Shown piece by piece: positions 36,110 to 50,610 of a stretch of 56,772 bases of DNA. Source of the stretch: Mycogone perniciosa. Lineage: Eukaryota > Ascomycota > Sordariomycetes > Hypocreales > Hypocreaceae. The stretch spans positions 1 to 56,772 of the forward strand of contig JAOALB010000232.1 in NCBI GenBank assembly GCA_025331125.1. The letters are read 5' to 3'. Within the stretch, counting starts at the first letter, position 1, and every line of letters starts with the position of its first letter. Under the pieces are notes generated by a model. It was not told the DNA's origin, made no database searches, and worked only from the letters and a program-made list of their open reading frames with translations. Both the position numbers and the translations under genes were made by a program.

Positions 36110-36782
36110 AGAATCGGAAAGGTGCAGTCTATAGTCTACCCCCTAAAATATTTATTAGTATATACTTAACCCTGCAGGACTATAGAGTATAAACCCTATA
36201 AAATAGAAAATAAATTATATAGTTTATGTTTTAAAGAACTCTATATAAAGGAAAAAAATAAACATAGTAAATAGTTTTTATTTTACTATTATTTATATAT
36301 AATAAATCTACAATAGCCTTTATTTTTAATATTAATAATAAAAGTTGATTATTAGGTATTATTTTTATTTCCTAGCTTTTTTAATAAATTAAAAAACTTT
36401 ATTATATTTTTGATTACAGTTTTTTATAAAGCTTTAAAGCTTTTATATAATTTATAATATAAAAATAATATTTACTTTAAGTTAACCTTTTATATAATAC
36501 TAATTTATATTATCTTTTAATTTAATTATATTATTATATAGTATATATTTAAGTTACTATGAACCTTTTTAAGTCTTGTTTTATATTTAAATTTTTAATA
36601 AAAGTTTTATAATTTAACTTTTATTTTTTACACTTTATATTTATGAAAGATTAATTATAAATAAAATAAATATAAATAGTTTAAACTTTATTTTATAGTT
36701 TAATTTAATTTAATAAATAATAATTTTACTTATAAAGTTAATATTCTTTTTAAACTTTATAAAAATTTAATATTAATAGTAT
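36110..36782. other. A+T-rich relic DNA at the right edge of the island
   Basis: Composition changes sharply near 36,110. The sequence is RIP-type and lies outside the LTR-like repeat that begins at 36,783. No element could be named. Confidence 0.45.
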
Positions 36783-37010
36783 ATAAAAATAAAGTTATAA
36801 TAGTGAAGTAAATATAATAAAGTAGAGGTATATTAAAACCTTAACTTAAAAAAAAAAGAAAAAAAGGAGGCTTTACTTTATATATTATATTAATAATATA
36901 CCTAAAGTAAAAGTTAATAGATTTATATATAATATACCTTCAAGTAAATATATACCCTTTAAGGCTATATTAAAATCTTTATTATAAGTTTTTATTATTA
37001 TAATTATCCC
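36783..37010 (-). repeat. LTR-like repeat of relic B (copy 2)
   Basis: Matches 20,770-20,990. On the plus strand it is followed at about 37,008-37,021 by attatccccccttt, a polypurine tract when read on the minus strand, so this is best taken as the 3' LTR of the minus-strand relic B. A purine run (aaaaaaaaaagaaaaaaagg, about 36,847-36,866) replaces the G-rich run of the other copy. Confidence 0.6.
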
Positions 37011-38200
37011 CCCTTTATATAATAGTTATCCTAACTATATACTAAATTAATTTTAGCTTTTTATAATAAATTACTTTACTTTTTTATATTTATATAACTC
37101 TTTATTTCTTTTATCTTTACCTTTTTAATATTAATAAATTACTATTTTAATACTTAATATCCTTTCTTTTTATAATTTTAGTTTTTAAATTTACTTTTAC
37201 TATTATCCTTTTATCTTTTATACCTTTAATATATATTTCGCTTTATAGTATAAAAATACTGGCTATTAAAAAGAAAATAAAGAAAATACTTTTAATTTAC
37301 TAAAATTAAAGTATATTTTAAATAAATTAAAAAAATAACTTTAATTAAATTTTAATATCTTGAAGATTTCTATATATTTATTGCAATTAATTAAAAGTTA
37401 ATAGAATAAAGTAATTTTAATAAACCTATTCAACCTATGGTAATTACCTATATATTTATTAACCTTATATTTATAAAGTATTTTTAATATATTACTATTT
37501 ACCTTTTTTAAATATATTTCTTTATTATGTTATGAAAAGTTTATTTATTAATACTTTAAGTTTAATATATTTATAGTTATATAAACGTATATTTACTAAA
37601 TAAATAAAAGTTAAATAATAACTTAAAAATAATATAATTTATTAATAAATAATAAAAATACTAATAGTAACTTTTAATAAAAGTAAGTAAAAAGGATTTA
37701 TTAATAATCTGTTTATATATTATTTAACTTTTATTTAACTTTGAATTAATTAAATAAACAGTACTATGAAAGGTATAAATTTATAACCTTTAAAAAGGTA
37801 TATCTTAATATAGTATAAGCCTATAAAGAATTAATAATATAAAGATATTTATTACTAGTGAACTAATAGCTTTATTTATTGTTTATACTCCCTTTAATAT
37901 AAGTTTTTTAAAATCCCTATTTTTAAGAAACTTTTATTAACCTTTTACTTAATTAAATTACTACTACTATTTAATAATAAACTATAGATTAGTTTATAGT
38001 TAACACTTATACTTAAAAGGAAAACTAATACTTAAATCTCTTTTTAATTAATAATAGGTATATCTTTTAGTAAATAGCTATTAATTCTACCCTTTTCCTA
38101 CTTTTAACTATCTTTAATAATACTTATAATATTTTTATTAATAAAGAGTTAAGTAAAATAATAAATAAACTTTCTATATAAAGCTTTAACCTTTAGCTTT
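37011..38200 (-). mobile_element. Gypsy-like relic B, lower segment
   Basis: Positions about 37,780-38,200 match about 180-625 of relic A. The homology stops where the short-LTR element begins (38,204) and resumes at about 52,335, matching position 625 onward. It is therefore the lower, integrase-side part of an element split by a later insertion. No frame survives. Confidence 0.65.
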
Positions 38201-38203
38201 AAA

Positions 38204-38351
38204 TTACAGCACTAAACCTGCCCTCTAAGAGCTTCTTAGTATTATATATATCCTTATATAATAACTTAATCCTATACCTTTAAACTATACTTTTATAGCT
38301 TTTTACCTTACTTAAGGTATAATAAAGATATTACTTTAACCCGCTATTTTA
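38204..38351 (+). repeat. Short LTR of Gypsy element 2, left copy
   Basis: About 150 bp repeated at 52,156-52,303: agcactaaacctgccct, then atatatccttatataataac, then ttttatagctttttac, ending tatactgtaata. The outermost bases are uncertain because the homology blurs into A+T-rich flanks. A possible 5-bp duplication CTTTA near both ends is not secure. Confidence 0.75.
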
Positions 38352-41300
38352 TATACTGTAATAGTTTATATCTTTTTATAATAACTATACTATTACCTTT
38401 AGCTTTTAACCCTACTTAAAAAGAATTAATAAAGTCGCTAATAGCTTAATTATAATACTATAAACAGCCTTATATTTTATAGGAAATTTATTAATCTTTA
38501 GTTAAAGTAAAACCCTAAACTTAAAAGCCTATATCCTTACAGGAAAGAATATACTTTAGCCTAGCTCTTTAACTTATATTTAATTCTTTAGCCTATATTT
38601 AAGTTCAAAATATTAAAATAACAACAAATAGTATAGAGGGGGACTTTAATTAAAAAGTAAAGCTTATTAATTACTTCTGCAATTAGCTTTATACCTATAT
38701 TAATTTTAAACCTTATAATAATAATTATGACTTAACTTTATAGCTTGAAATATTAAAACCTAAATAGTTTTTTAGTATTATTTTTAATTACTTTTAAAAT
38801 TAAAAGTATAATTTTAATATAGCTTTAAAATAAAAGGAGTTTAAAAATACTGTTATTATTAAAAACCTAAAGTTATTTAATAAAGAATTTAAAGTTAAAG
38901 TAATATTATTAATAAATTTATTAAAGCTAAAAGTATTAATATTGTAAAGTCTTAGATCAATAACTTTAAAAATACATTTAATATTAAAGATATAAATATA
39001 AAAACCTATTAACAGGAATATAGAAACTAGTATTTTACTATACTATATAATACTATAGTTATTATAAAATACTTAAATACCTTTGATAAATATATCCTTT
39101 TTATTAGCAATTAATTAAATAATAATATTTATAATTTAATATAAAAGGTATTTAATTATATTATAATAGAAAACAATAATCATATAATATAAAAATAAAG
39201 AGATAGTAAAATATTAATTAAATCTTTAAATTTATAATATAAAACTTCTAACCTTTTATAATTTATACCTTAAAAGTTTAATATTTATTTTATAAAAAAT
39301 AAACTATTTTAAAACTTTATTATTAACTTTTATAAACTAGCAGTTTAAGTTAGTAAAACCTTTAGTTAAAAGGTTTATAATAACTTTAAAAAGTAAGCCT
39401 ATTATATTAAACTTAAAGGCAATTATAAGTATAAAAAGTTAAATAGTAACTATACTTTTTTATAAACTTTACCTTAAAATAATTTAAGCCCTTTAAAGTA
39501 AAAGAATATAGGCTATTTTATATAGTTAAATACTATATCTTTTACTTTATAATATAAAAAGTACTAATAGCTTTATAACCTACATTATTATTATAGCAGT
39601 TAATATATAATTAATAATTATATAAAAAAAAGAAAGCTAATACAATAAAGCTTTAAACTTTATAAGGATATAATAATAGCCTTTTAAAATGCAAAGTATA
39701 TTAAAATAATAGTATTATAGCACTTTAAGGCAAGGTATATATTTTAAACTAATAAAAAGGTATATTATAATTATAAATGCCTATTCTTTTATTGCTATAA
39801 TATTAGTATTCCTTTATTTAAAGAAATACTGTATTATACTATAAGAATTTACTTTTATACTATATTATTAAGATTAGCTTTATTAAACGATTAACTACCT
39901 TTAATACTATATGTATTTAGAAAGATATAACTTTTAATATAAAAAGGTAAAGAAAAAAAAGGCTTTGTAATAATATTATATTAAAAAGTATAATAAAATA
40001 TTAAAATAGCCTATAAATTCAATATCTTTATAAATATAATAAATTACTAATAATAATAAACTCTTAATTTTCAATATTATAAATAATAAATTACTATTTA
40101 CTTATACTATATTATTTCTTATATATTTACTAATAATTATATTAACCTTTATTAATAATAACTGCTTAGTATACAGCTTTATAGATTAATATTTTCTTTA
40201 AAAGTCTTAAATCCTAATAATATAATTGCTTAAATTAAAAGCCTTTATTTTAACTAATAAGAATGTAGTAATATAATTTTATAACTATATAATCTTAAAT
40301 ATTAAAATAAAGGAATATAAAAAACTATTTATATTTTGTATTATTAATCTTTAAAATGGAAACACCTTTATCTTTAAAGTATTATAGTTATAGTAATATA
40401 ATTCTAATATTAATAAGCCTATATTCATAATTACCTTTAATTTATAATACTATTTAATAAATAATTACCTTTAAACCTATATTCTATTAATAATTCTTAA
40501 TTTAATAACTATTTTATATAATATTAATATCTTAGGTAAACCTTTAAAGTTAATATTTTATACTATTAGTAAAAAATAAAATAATATATTAAAAAGGTTA
40601 AAAAAAGGTTAAAGAAATTAAATTTTAAGCCTATATTAAAATTATATTAATAAATATAATAGGTTAATAATAAGAAATGGATTTATATATTAACCTTAAA
40701 TTAAAATTAAAGTAAAATTACTATTATATTTATTTATTTAATAAATATAAAGGATTAAGAGTTAAAATATTAATAATATTAAATAAACGTTTAATATTTC
40801 TTTTAATAATGCCTATAACTAATAACTATTAATATTTATATTAATATAACTTAATATAACTGTTTAAACTGAATATATTAATATTTAATAAACTTATAGC
40901 AGTAATACTATATAAATAATCTAACTTAATAAATATTAAAATATTTACTATAATATTATTTATTTAGTTTTATAAAGATTTATCTACTTAATATATAAAG
41001 ACAGGAATATATAGTATATTAACTAGTAACGTATACTAAAAATACCTTTATAATTAGATTATAAAAACAAAGTAGTTTTACAGTAATATAAGTATTATTT
41101 TTTATAGTTTTATATAAATTGTTTATATACTATTATAATAAAAAGTACCTTCAAAGGATATTAAAGTTTAATATTAATAAATTTAGAAAAGTAAAACTAA
41201 AATTAATAAAAAGTAATATTTAAAAGAAACTTTTTAACTAGCTATAAAATAAAATTATTAGCTTCCTTTTATAATTAAGAAATAAACTTCCTTTTAAAGG

Positions 41301-41609
41301 ATTATAAAACTATAAAATTGAACTTTTATTGAAGAAAAAACTAGTACATTAAAAGAACTATTAAATATTATTAAATAAGGTTTAAATTATAAGAAAAAGG
41401 TTAAATAGAAATTTAATTAAAGGATTTATTAAAGAATTTAAAGTAAAATATACTATACTTTTACTTTTTACTATAAAATTTAAAAAAAGCATTTATATTT
41501 ATTAAAATTATTAAAGCTTTAATAACATAACTGTAAAAATTACTATCTATTGCAATTGATCTAAATAATATTGAATGTTTTATATAATATTGGATTTTAT
41601 ATTAACTTA

Positions 41610-41830
41610 AATATAATAACTGCCTTTAACAAGTTTATAATTATAAAAGGATATAAATAAAAGATAGCTTTTATAACCTAATTTAAGCTCTTTAAAACCT
41701 TTATTATACCCTTAAGCTTTTATAATAGTTTAGCCTTTTTTTATTACTATATTAACTATACTTTATATAACTTATTTAGTAATATTTATATAGTTTACTT
41801 TAAAAAGATTTTAATTTATTTAACTATATA
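41610..41830 (+). pseudogene. Reverse transcriptase of Gypsy element 2
   Basis: The plus strand reads ITAFNKFIIIKGYK*KIAFI, then KLFKTFIIPLSFYNSLAFF, and in the next frame VYFKKILIYL (catalytic box at 41,796-41,807). This follows the Gypsy order AxxxIRIxEGxEWKTAF, GLFEYLVMPFGLxNAPATF, VYLDDILIY. TAA and TAG stand at expected Trp or Gln codons. The two catalytic Asp positions now read Lys-Lys, which needs more than simple RIP or a misaligned base. Inactive. Confidence 0.75.
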
Positions 41831-43322
41831 AAAAGAAAACTAATAATATATATAAAAAGTTATAAATAAATAAATTAATATAAGTTTTGAAATTAATATT
41901 AAAAGACAGAAATTTTAAACAATAAGAATAAAGTACTTTAACTTAATTATTGTAAGTAAAAATATTAAAATAAACTTTAAAAATATAGCTATAATTATAA
42001 ATTAAAAAAGACTTTTTAACCTTTATAAACTTTAATACTTTTTAAACTTTATAATGTTTATTAATAGTTTATTAAAGACTTTTTTAATATTTATAAACCT
42101 TTAAATAGCCTTTTAAAAAGTATACTATAAAGTTAAATAAAACTCTATATTATTATATTAAATTATTTTGACATTTAATTTAAAACTGCCTTAATCTTTA
42201 CCTTTTTTAATTATAAAGAACTAATGTTAAAAAACACTTTAAAATAAATATTTAATAGTATTCCCTTTAAATATAATAAAAGTAAAGTTTATAGTTTATA
42301 ATTAATAATATATTCTTTATTTAGATATTTATTTATTAAATATAATGATAAAATATATAATAAAAAGCTATTAACTATTATTAAATTATTTAAAGAAATA
42401 GCGCTTTAAACTTTAAAGTATAGTAAATAAATTTAAAATTATTATAAATTATAAAAGCTTAAAATATTTTATAACTATTACAGTATTAAATAAAAAATAA
42501 ATCTATTAATTTAAAATTTTCTTTTAATTTAATTTTTAAATTATTTAGTAAATTAAATTAAAAGCTATCAAGTTTAATATATTAAATAGGAAATTTTGAA
42601 ATATATTGATAAAGTTACATTAAAAGGATTATTATTAAAAGAAAGTTTATATTTAAGAAGTTACTTTAACGCCTATAACTAAATTAATATTATAGGAAAT
42701 ATAAATAATAAAAACCTTTTTACTATAGTAATTATTACATTAATTTCAAATTTAAAATATTAATTAATAACATAATTAATAAAGCTTATAAAATATTAAA
42801 TTTAGTAAATATTATCATATAGACGCTTCAACACTTAATTCTGAAATAATAGGCTAAAGTATTTAAAGTAATTTAAAAGTAATAATATAAAACTTTTAAA
42901 TTTACTATAATTGAATATATTACTGGAAATAACTTTTCTTCCTATTAATAAATAAAAAGAAATATAAATTATATATTGAATATACCTCTTTAAATTAAAG
43001 AGATATTTAAAATATATAAAGACACTAAACTCCTTTAATTATATCTATTAATAACCATAAATATTAGTTAATATTAATACTTTTATTAAAAGTTAAAACC
43101 TATACTTTTAAATAAAGTTAAATAAATCTACTCTTTTAAGATTTTTAAAACTGTTACTAATATTATTTTAAGCTTAAAGTAATACTTTAATAAACTATAT
43201 TATATTACTATTTAATTATAATTTATAAAGCATAGTGTATAAAAATATCCTTATAGTAATATACTATTTAATAAAAATATATTATTTTACTACCATCTAT
43301 ATATTTAATATTAAAGGATTTA

Positions 43323-43327
43323 CTAAT
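43323..43327. repeat. Target-site duplication of Gypsy element 1, left
   Basis: CTAAT directly before the 5' LTR; the same five bases follow the 3' LTR at 51,010-51,014. Five base pairs is the usual length for Ty3/Gypsy insertions. Confidence 0.85.
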
Positions 43328-43750
43328 TATTATAACCCAACTATTCTATAGCTATATAAAGGGTCTAGGGCAGTATATACCTTAAAAGAACAATGAAACA
43401 ACTATTTAATTAAAAAGGATCACTCGGATTACTATAAACTATAAATCACTTACATTATAAAATATAAGCTAAAGTAATTTAATATAACTATAATTTATAT
43501 ATAATCTAAGTATATTTATTATATATCTCCTTTATATATAAAACTAAATAAATTATAATTATTAATATAATTATTTAGATAGTTATTAATGTAATTATTT
43601 AAATAGTTATTAATATAATTATTTACCTAAACTATTAATTTTACAAAATAGTAACTATATTACCCTATTTAGTATTTATCTTTAACCTCTCTGTTAATAT
43701 AAACCTATAAACCTTGGTTTAACTGTTAAGAATTAACCTGGATTATTATA
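43328..43750 (+). repeat. 5' LTR of Gypsy element 1 (423 bp)
   Basis: Starts TATTATAACC, ends GATTATTATA (RIP-altered TG and CA ends). It contains three tandem copies of a 24-bp unit (ttattaatataattatttag plus atag, roughly 43,560-43,632), whereas the 3' LTR has two. This explains the whole 24-bp length difference. Confidence 0.9.
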
Positions 43751-46700
43751 TATTAATAACTTTTATTTAGGAGGCTATTAAGAATCTTAAGTAATATTAG
43801 AAATATATCCACTACAGTATCCTCTTTTAATAGTCTTAATACTTTACCCTTTATTTTACCTTTTCGCTAAAGGCAGAATAATAATAAAGATAATAATATA
43901 CGTAAAAGCGAAAATAAAGATGAAGTTAATAAAATCAAATAGTTTTATATTTATATAAAGGAAGCCTTTTAATATATAAAAGTTAACTATATATAATAAA
44001 AATAATACTATTAATATTTAATTGCTAAAAACGCTAAACTTTAATAGATAATTTACTAATAATAGATAATTATTATAAATTTATAAAATTAAGCCTTACC
44101 TGCTTTAAACTTTATATTAAACCTTAAAGGGAATTAACCTTTAAGTGATTTAAAAGAATCGCTTAAAGTATAGCCTTTTAAGCCCTTTAATAAAAAATAC
44201 TATAGCACTTTAATTATTTTTTACTTAATTATATAACTAGTTCACCTACTTTTTAACTAGCTTTAATATAAAAACTAGTAAAGTCTTTTTAACTGTTAAA
44301 TAGTTTAAAGCAAATGCCTTAAAGTAGTTGAAATTTATTTAAAGGGATTTCTTTAATAATAAAAGTAAAGCTAATAAATAAATATAGCTTAAATTTACTA
44401 GTTATAATTAATTCAAGGAAAAGTTAAAAAATATCGTTAATAATATTAATAAAAATATACTATAGAAAATAAACTTATAAATTTAATTTAAAAGTAAAAA
44501 TACTTTAAGTATATTATATACTTTAAAAATTATATTTTTCAAGTTGAATAAAAAAACTGTATTTTTATTAAATACTTTTATAATAAACTTAAACTAAAAA
44601 TTAAAAGGAAAGTTTATAAATTCTTTTATAATAAAGGTATTATTAAGTTTATTTAAAATATATAAATATAAACAATTTACTTTATAAACTATATTGAAAT
44701 ATAAAGAAAAGATAATAGTAATTTAAATAAGTTTATAAATATTAAAAATATATAAATTAAGGTAAAAAGCAATAAAGATATATTATTAGCTTTAATAATA
44801 AAAGATTTAGTTAAATAGATTTAAATGCTATTTAAAAAGGAAAAGTAAAGGTTATCTATTATAACTATAATAAATTAAGATATATTTTAAAGGACTATAA
44901 AAGGCTATAAAAGCCGAGAACTAATAAACTTTAAAAGCTTATACCAAAACCTAAATAAAAGGTTAATATAATTTTAAAAGCCATTAATTATATATTATTT
45001 AATTAAACTATATATTATAATAATAGCTGCTTTATTTATAAATGCAGTAAAGGTAAAAGCAAATAATATTTAAAATAATTTAGAAAAGTATTTATAATGA
45101 ATTAAAAAGGATGCCGGTTAAAATTTAAATAATTAACTTTTAAAGGTATTTTTAAAAAAGATAAAGGAAATAGGTATTTATTATATTTGAATAATTTAGT
45201 AGAATAAAACTTGAATTTTAATTATATAAAATTAAATAAATATAATAATATTTTAAATAAATAAATAATTATAATAATTAATTATTAATATTTTAATTAA
45301 ATTACGGCAGGCAATAAAAGATGGGCTAATAATAGTAACTTTAATAATAAAAATAAAAATAACTCTTTATAATATAAACTATTACTATATAATTCTATAC
45401 TTTTAAAACTAGAAAATATATTACCTATAAACAGTAACTTTAAAGGTAAATTAAATAAATATTACTTAAACTTAATTAAAAGAGTTACTATAAATATATA
45501 ATAAAATAAAATAAACTTATACCTATATAAATAACTTTATATATAAAATAGAGTTAATAATAAAATAGCTATTAAAGCTATTTTAACTGCTTTAGCTATA
45601 TATAAAGAACTAGTATATTTTTATATATAAAGAGACTATACTGTAAATAACCTTATTTATAAAAAGTACTATACTAAATCCTAAATTATTTATATTATAT
45701 ATAGCTATATAATATACTTTTAAAAGACAGTAAAGTATAATATATTCTTAATTAAAGTTTTATTTTATTTTATATAATAAATATAGGATTATAACGCGTT
45801 TAAAAAATAAATTATAACTATATAATATTAAAACCTTAAAGGAATATTGTTAGTTATAAGGATGTAAAGAATATAAGTTTAAAGGATACTATATTTACTC
45901 TTAAAAGAAATCAATAAAATAATATTTCCGCTATAATAAAAAGTTTAAATATAATTCATAATACTATTTAAAGTATAATAGCTTAAACTATATTATATAT
46001 AAGTAAAATATATTAAAAGATTAATATATATAATAAACTAATAATACTTTATATTTATTACTAAACTATATATACTGCTAGAAAGATAAATATATTATTT
46101 ATTTATAGGAAGAATTTTTAAAATAGTAAGTGTAAAAGTATATCAAGTATAAACCTACTTTAAAAGACAGAAAGATTAATTGGATTATAAAGGAATTATA
46201 TTAAAATTAATTTGATTTTATTACTTAAAGCAAGCTATTTATAATAAAAAAAGGTAGTATTTACTTTAAGCAATTTTAATTAACTGTAAGATTTATAGAA
46301 AAAAAGAATTAGGAAATAGTAAATATTATTTATAAAAGGGCTATAAAGTAATAATTAATAAATTATATCTTTTCAAATATTAAATAATAAAGGTAATAAT
46401 AAAGATGTAATATATTTTAAATTAAAAATAATAATTAAAGGATATTAGCTATATATATTAGTAGATAATAAAGTAATAGGCAATTTTGTGATACCTATAA
46501 CTATAAATTACTTATAGTTACTTTAAAAAAAGAAAATTAAAGTATATTAAATTTATTAAGTACAAAAGGAAGCCTTTATATATAATAATAAATAAATTAA
46601 ATAAAAAATCAATTATTTTAAACTTAAAGTCGCTAAATATAAAAGAGTAATTTTTTATAATATAGTAAATATTAATAAATATAATATTATTTTTAATTAT

Positions 46701-47289
46701 TTTTAATTAAAATATAATAACTTTAATATTAATTAAAAGAAAAACTAGCTTTATTAATATAATAGTAAAGCTTTTTTAGCGATTAAAACTATTAGAAAGG
46801 GTTTAGCAGTAGGGCAAAATTATATATAAAACCTTTAAGTATATTAAAGAAAGGAATTAAAAAGGTTACTTTTAATTAAATTATAGAAATAATTGACTTA
46901 AAAGTAAAACTTAAATAAACTAAAAGAAAGAATAAATAGATTTAAAGTATAATTACTTTTTTATAAAAAGTATATAATAATATTAATAAAATACTTAAAA
47001 TAAAACGCTTTAAAACAGTAGTATTATTAGAATAGTTATAGAATATCTTTAAAGAATACTAGAAGTATAATAAGCTATTTAAAGGAATATTTAATATAAG
47101 ACTACTAGAATATAGTTAATAAAACTATATAATTAAACTTAAAGAGAATAAAAATATTATTTTCTATATACAGTTTATAATTTAAATAAAAAAGAGTTTA
47201 AAAGCCTATATAATTATGTAAATAATATATTAGTTAAAAGGTATATTTAACCCCTTTTATTAAAAGCAGGTTATTTTATTATATTTATA

Positions 47290-47640
47290 TTAAAAGAAAA
47301 AGTAAAGTATAGTTAATTATAGACTATTAATAATTAAATAAAGCTATTATTAAAGATAAAACCCTACTATTATTATTTATAGAATTATAGGATAGAGTAT
47401 ATAGGGAAAAGTAGTTTATAATGCTGGATTTTAAAAGCGCCTATAACCTTATTTAAATTAAAGAAAGATATAAATAAATAACTGCCTTTTAAACTAAATA
47501 TAGCTTATTTAGATATTGAATTATACCTTTTAGCCTTACTAATACCTTTATAATATTTTAAAAGATAATTAAAAATATATTAAAAAAGTACTTTAATATC
47601 TTTATAGTTATTTACTTAAATAATATTTTAATCTTTTAAA
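47290..47640 (+). pseudogene. Reverse transcriptase of Gypsy element 1
   Basis: Well preserved in order. KSAYNLI*IKERYK*ITAF leads into PFSLTNTF and IYLNNILIF, with the catalytic YLDD now YLNN at 47,613-47,624. After it comes a KKCKFYIKKVTFLTYII-like stretch, matching the KCEFHKxEVxFLGYI segment that follows the palm in Gypsy polymerases. Trp and Gln codons are stops and both catalytic Asp are Asn, the standard RIP outcome. Confidence 0.9.
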
Positions 47641-48879
47641 TACCTTTAAAAATATAAAGTATATATCTATAAAGTAGTATAAATACTATAAAATACTAAA
47701 CTATTTATAGAATTAAAAAAATGTAAATTTTATATATAAAAAGTTACTTTCTTAACCTATATTATTACCTTTAAAGAGATTTATATAAATTTATAAAAAG
47801 TATAAGCAGTAAAAAATTAATATATACTTATAATAGTTAAAGAAATTTAAAGCTTTTTGAAATTCATTAATTACTATTAATAATTTATTAAAAGCTATAA
47901 AAGTATTATATAAACCCTTTATAAATTTACTAAAAAGGATTAAAAGTTTCTATAAATATTAAATATATAAAAGGCCTTTAATAGACTTAAATAGCTTATT
48001 TTAAAAAAACCTATATTTATTATATTTAATTTATTTAAAGAAATAGAAGTTGAAATAGAATACTTTTAACTTTACTGTAAAAGCTTAATTTAATTAAAAG
48101 GATAAAAATAGTAAACTATACTTTATTACTTTTAATTTTTCAGTATTATATAGCGTAAAGCTAAGTTATTTAATATATAATAAAGAATTCTTTATTATTA
48201 TTTTTATATTTTTAAAATAGTAATATAATTAATGAAAAAGAATATATAAAGTTAAAGTATATATTAACTATAAAAATATTATATATTTCGCAATAGTTTA
48301 ATAATACTTTAAAAAGTAAATCCACTATATAAAATATCTTTTAAAGTTTAACTATATTTTAATTTATTAAAAAGGATTTAAAATTAAATAAATAACTATA
48401 CTTAGTAAATAAGCTAATTATAATTAAAGAGGAATTAAATGTATTAAGTAAATATTAAAATAAACCCTTAAAGGATATTATTAATAAATAGTACTTTAAG
48501 CTATATATAAAGTATTTAGTAATAATATTATACTTTAATGCATTAAAAATATTATATTACTTAAAATAATAATAAATTTTTAAAAGATATAAAGTTTAAT
48601 AAAGAAAGAATTTAATAGTAAAATAAAAAGATTTAAATTTTAAATAAACTTTAAAAGAATATAGTTATAGAAGTTTATTAATATTTAGTATATAGATATA
48701 AAGGTATTTGCAAAACCTATAAGTTTGTTTAAAGGTATTTTAAGTTTTAAAGGCTTAAAAGAATAGTATAAAATATTATTTTTTACTATATCATTTATAA
48801 AATAGTTAAACCTTTAAAATATAAACTATATAGTAAACTTTAACTTTTATTAATATTAAAATAATTATAAGAATCGATT

Positions 48880-49080
48880 TTATTAAACGCTATTATTAAA
48901 CCACTATTATTTATTAAATTAAGATTAAAAATTAAATATAATAGTATTTTAATAATTATAGATTAATTTATTAAATACTTTTACTTCCTTTTATATAAAT
49001 AAGTAATAAATATAGAAATATTAGCTTATATATTTTTATAATTTATTGCAGTTAATTATATAATTTTAGTTAAAATTATT
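48880..49080 (+). pseudogene. Integrase core of Gypsy element 1
   Basis: IDFI near 48,875 is followed by YNSILIIID*FIKYFYF (48,937-48,987) and NIEILAYIFL (about 49,009-49,038). This matches the Gypsy integrase pattern YDSILVVVDRFTKYAHF then AEELAYIFL. The second catalytic Asp of the DDE triad is kept in IIID. A stop replaces Arg. Inactive. Confidence 0.8.
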
Positions 49081-50610
49081 TTTAATTAAAAATTAACCTT
49101 TATATTTAAATTCTAGTAAATATTTATAAACTAGTTAACTATAAATTATAAGCTTAATATTATATATTACCTATAAATAAAAAAGTAAATAAAATATATT
49201 AATTAGGTTATTAAAGCTTATCTTGAAAGTTATATTAACTTTAATCAAAATAATTAAATAGAGAAGTTATTAATTATATAAATATTTTATAATAGTAATA
49301 TTTTAAAATTAATTAAATTTAACTTTATATATATAAATTATAGCTTTAAGCTAAATATATAGAAAGCAGTAAAGAAAACCTTATATATTAATAAAGTATA
49401 AATTAAAGTTAAAGATATAAAGTAATTATATAAAGAAATGCAGGTATACTTTTACTTTATATAAAAAAGAATAAAGAAGTATATTAATAAATATAAATTA
49501 AAGGGATTAATTGTTAAAGAGGGAGATATAGTTTACTTATACTATTATTCGCTAAAAGAAAAACTATAAATATTGAAATAATATAATTAAGTAATAAATT
49601 GAGTTTTAAAAAGTTTAAGTTTTATTTAATTAAAAAGGTTATTTCAAAAGTTACTTATAAACTTATATTACTAAATAGTATTTAAATTTACTTAATATTT
49701 TATATTTTATTATTTACAAAAGTATAATAAAATAAATTCAAACATAAATTCATTATAGATTTAATTAACGTTTTATGGATTAAAGAAAAATATAAAGTTA
49801 AAGGAATAAATGCTAGTATTTAATAAAATAAAAGAATTATAAAAAAGAATATAACCTTTAGGAATTTAAAGAATACGTTAAGTATTTTTAAATAACGTTA
49901 TAATAATTGAATTAAAATCTTAGTTTATTAATAATAGATCGGGTAGCCTAAAACTAGTCTAGTTAATTAATTTAGTAGCTTTAAAAGAATATATATTAAT
50001 CGCAGCCTTTACTTCATAATATTCAGCTTTATTCCGCTTATTTATACGTTATAACTTAAAATTTACTATTTTCGCTTTTTTTATTACTAATACCTTGCGC
50101 TAAATATAAAGGCGAGTTAATTGCATTTAATCTTTAAAAGACTTATAATACAATTCTGCTAATTTAAGCTCTGCCTTTTATTCCTATGCCTTTAATCGCT
50201 TATACTTTAAAGTAATCCGAGATATTAAAAAAATTTAAAAAAAGGAAAAATAATAAAAATAATAAAGATAGTTATAAATATTTACTAGTACGTTAAAACT
50301 ATTATAAAAATACACCTATTAAATGCACTCTTAGTATTAAAATAGTTTATTTATTATTTTATAAGTATAACTATAGGAATAATAATATAAATAAAGTATA
50401 ATTTTAAAGTGTAATTTTTTAATAAAAAACGTGAAGGCTAAATGCTAAGAGGTCTTTCAAGAATAAGCCTTTTTAATATAAGTTATATTATTAATACTAT
50501 ATATATATAAAAAGAAACAGAAAAAGAAAATCATATTTATAAAAAGAGGCATAGTATTTCTATAAAATAGGCAAGGTTTTATAAATAAAATTACTAGAAA
50601 GGGGATATTA

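Larger units (their letters stand above)
38352..43327 (+). mobile_element. Gypsy element 2, internal region before the nested insertion
   Basis: Plus-strand internal DNA of the element whose LTRs lie at 38,204 and 52,156. The reverse transcriptase is at about 41,610-41,830. Gag would lie in 38.4-40.5 kb but is not readable. The element is cut at 43,327 by Gypsy element 1 and continues at 51,010. Without the nested element it would be about 6.4 kb, a normal Gypsy length. Confidence 0.65.
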
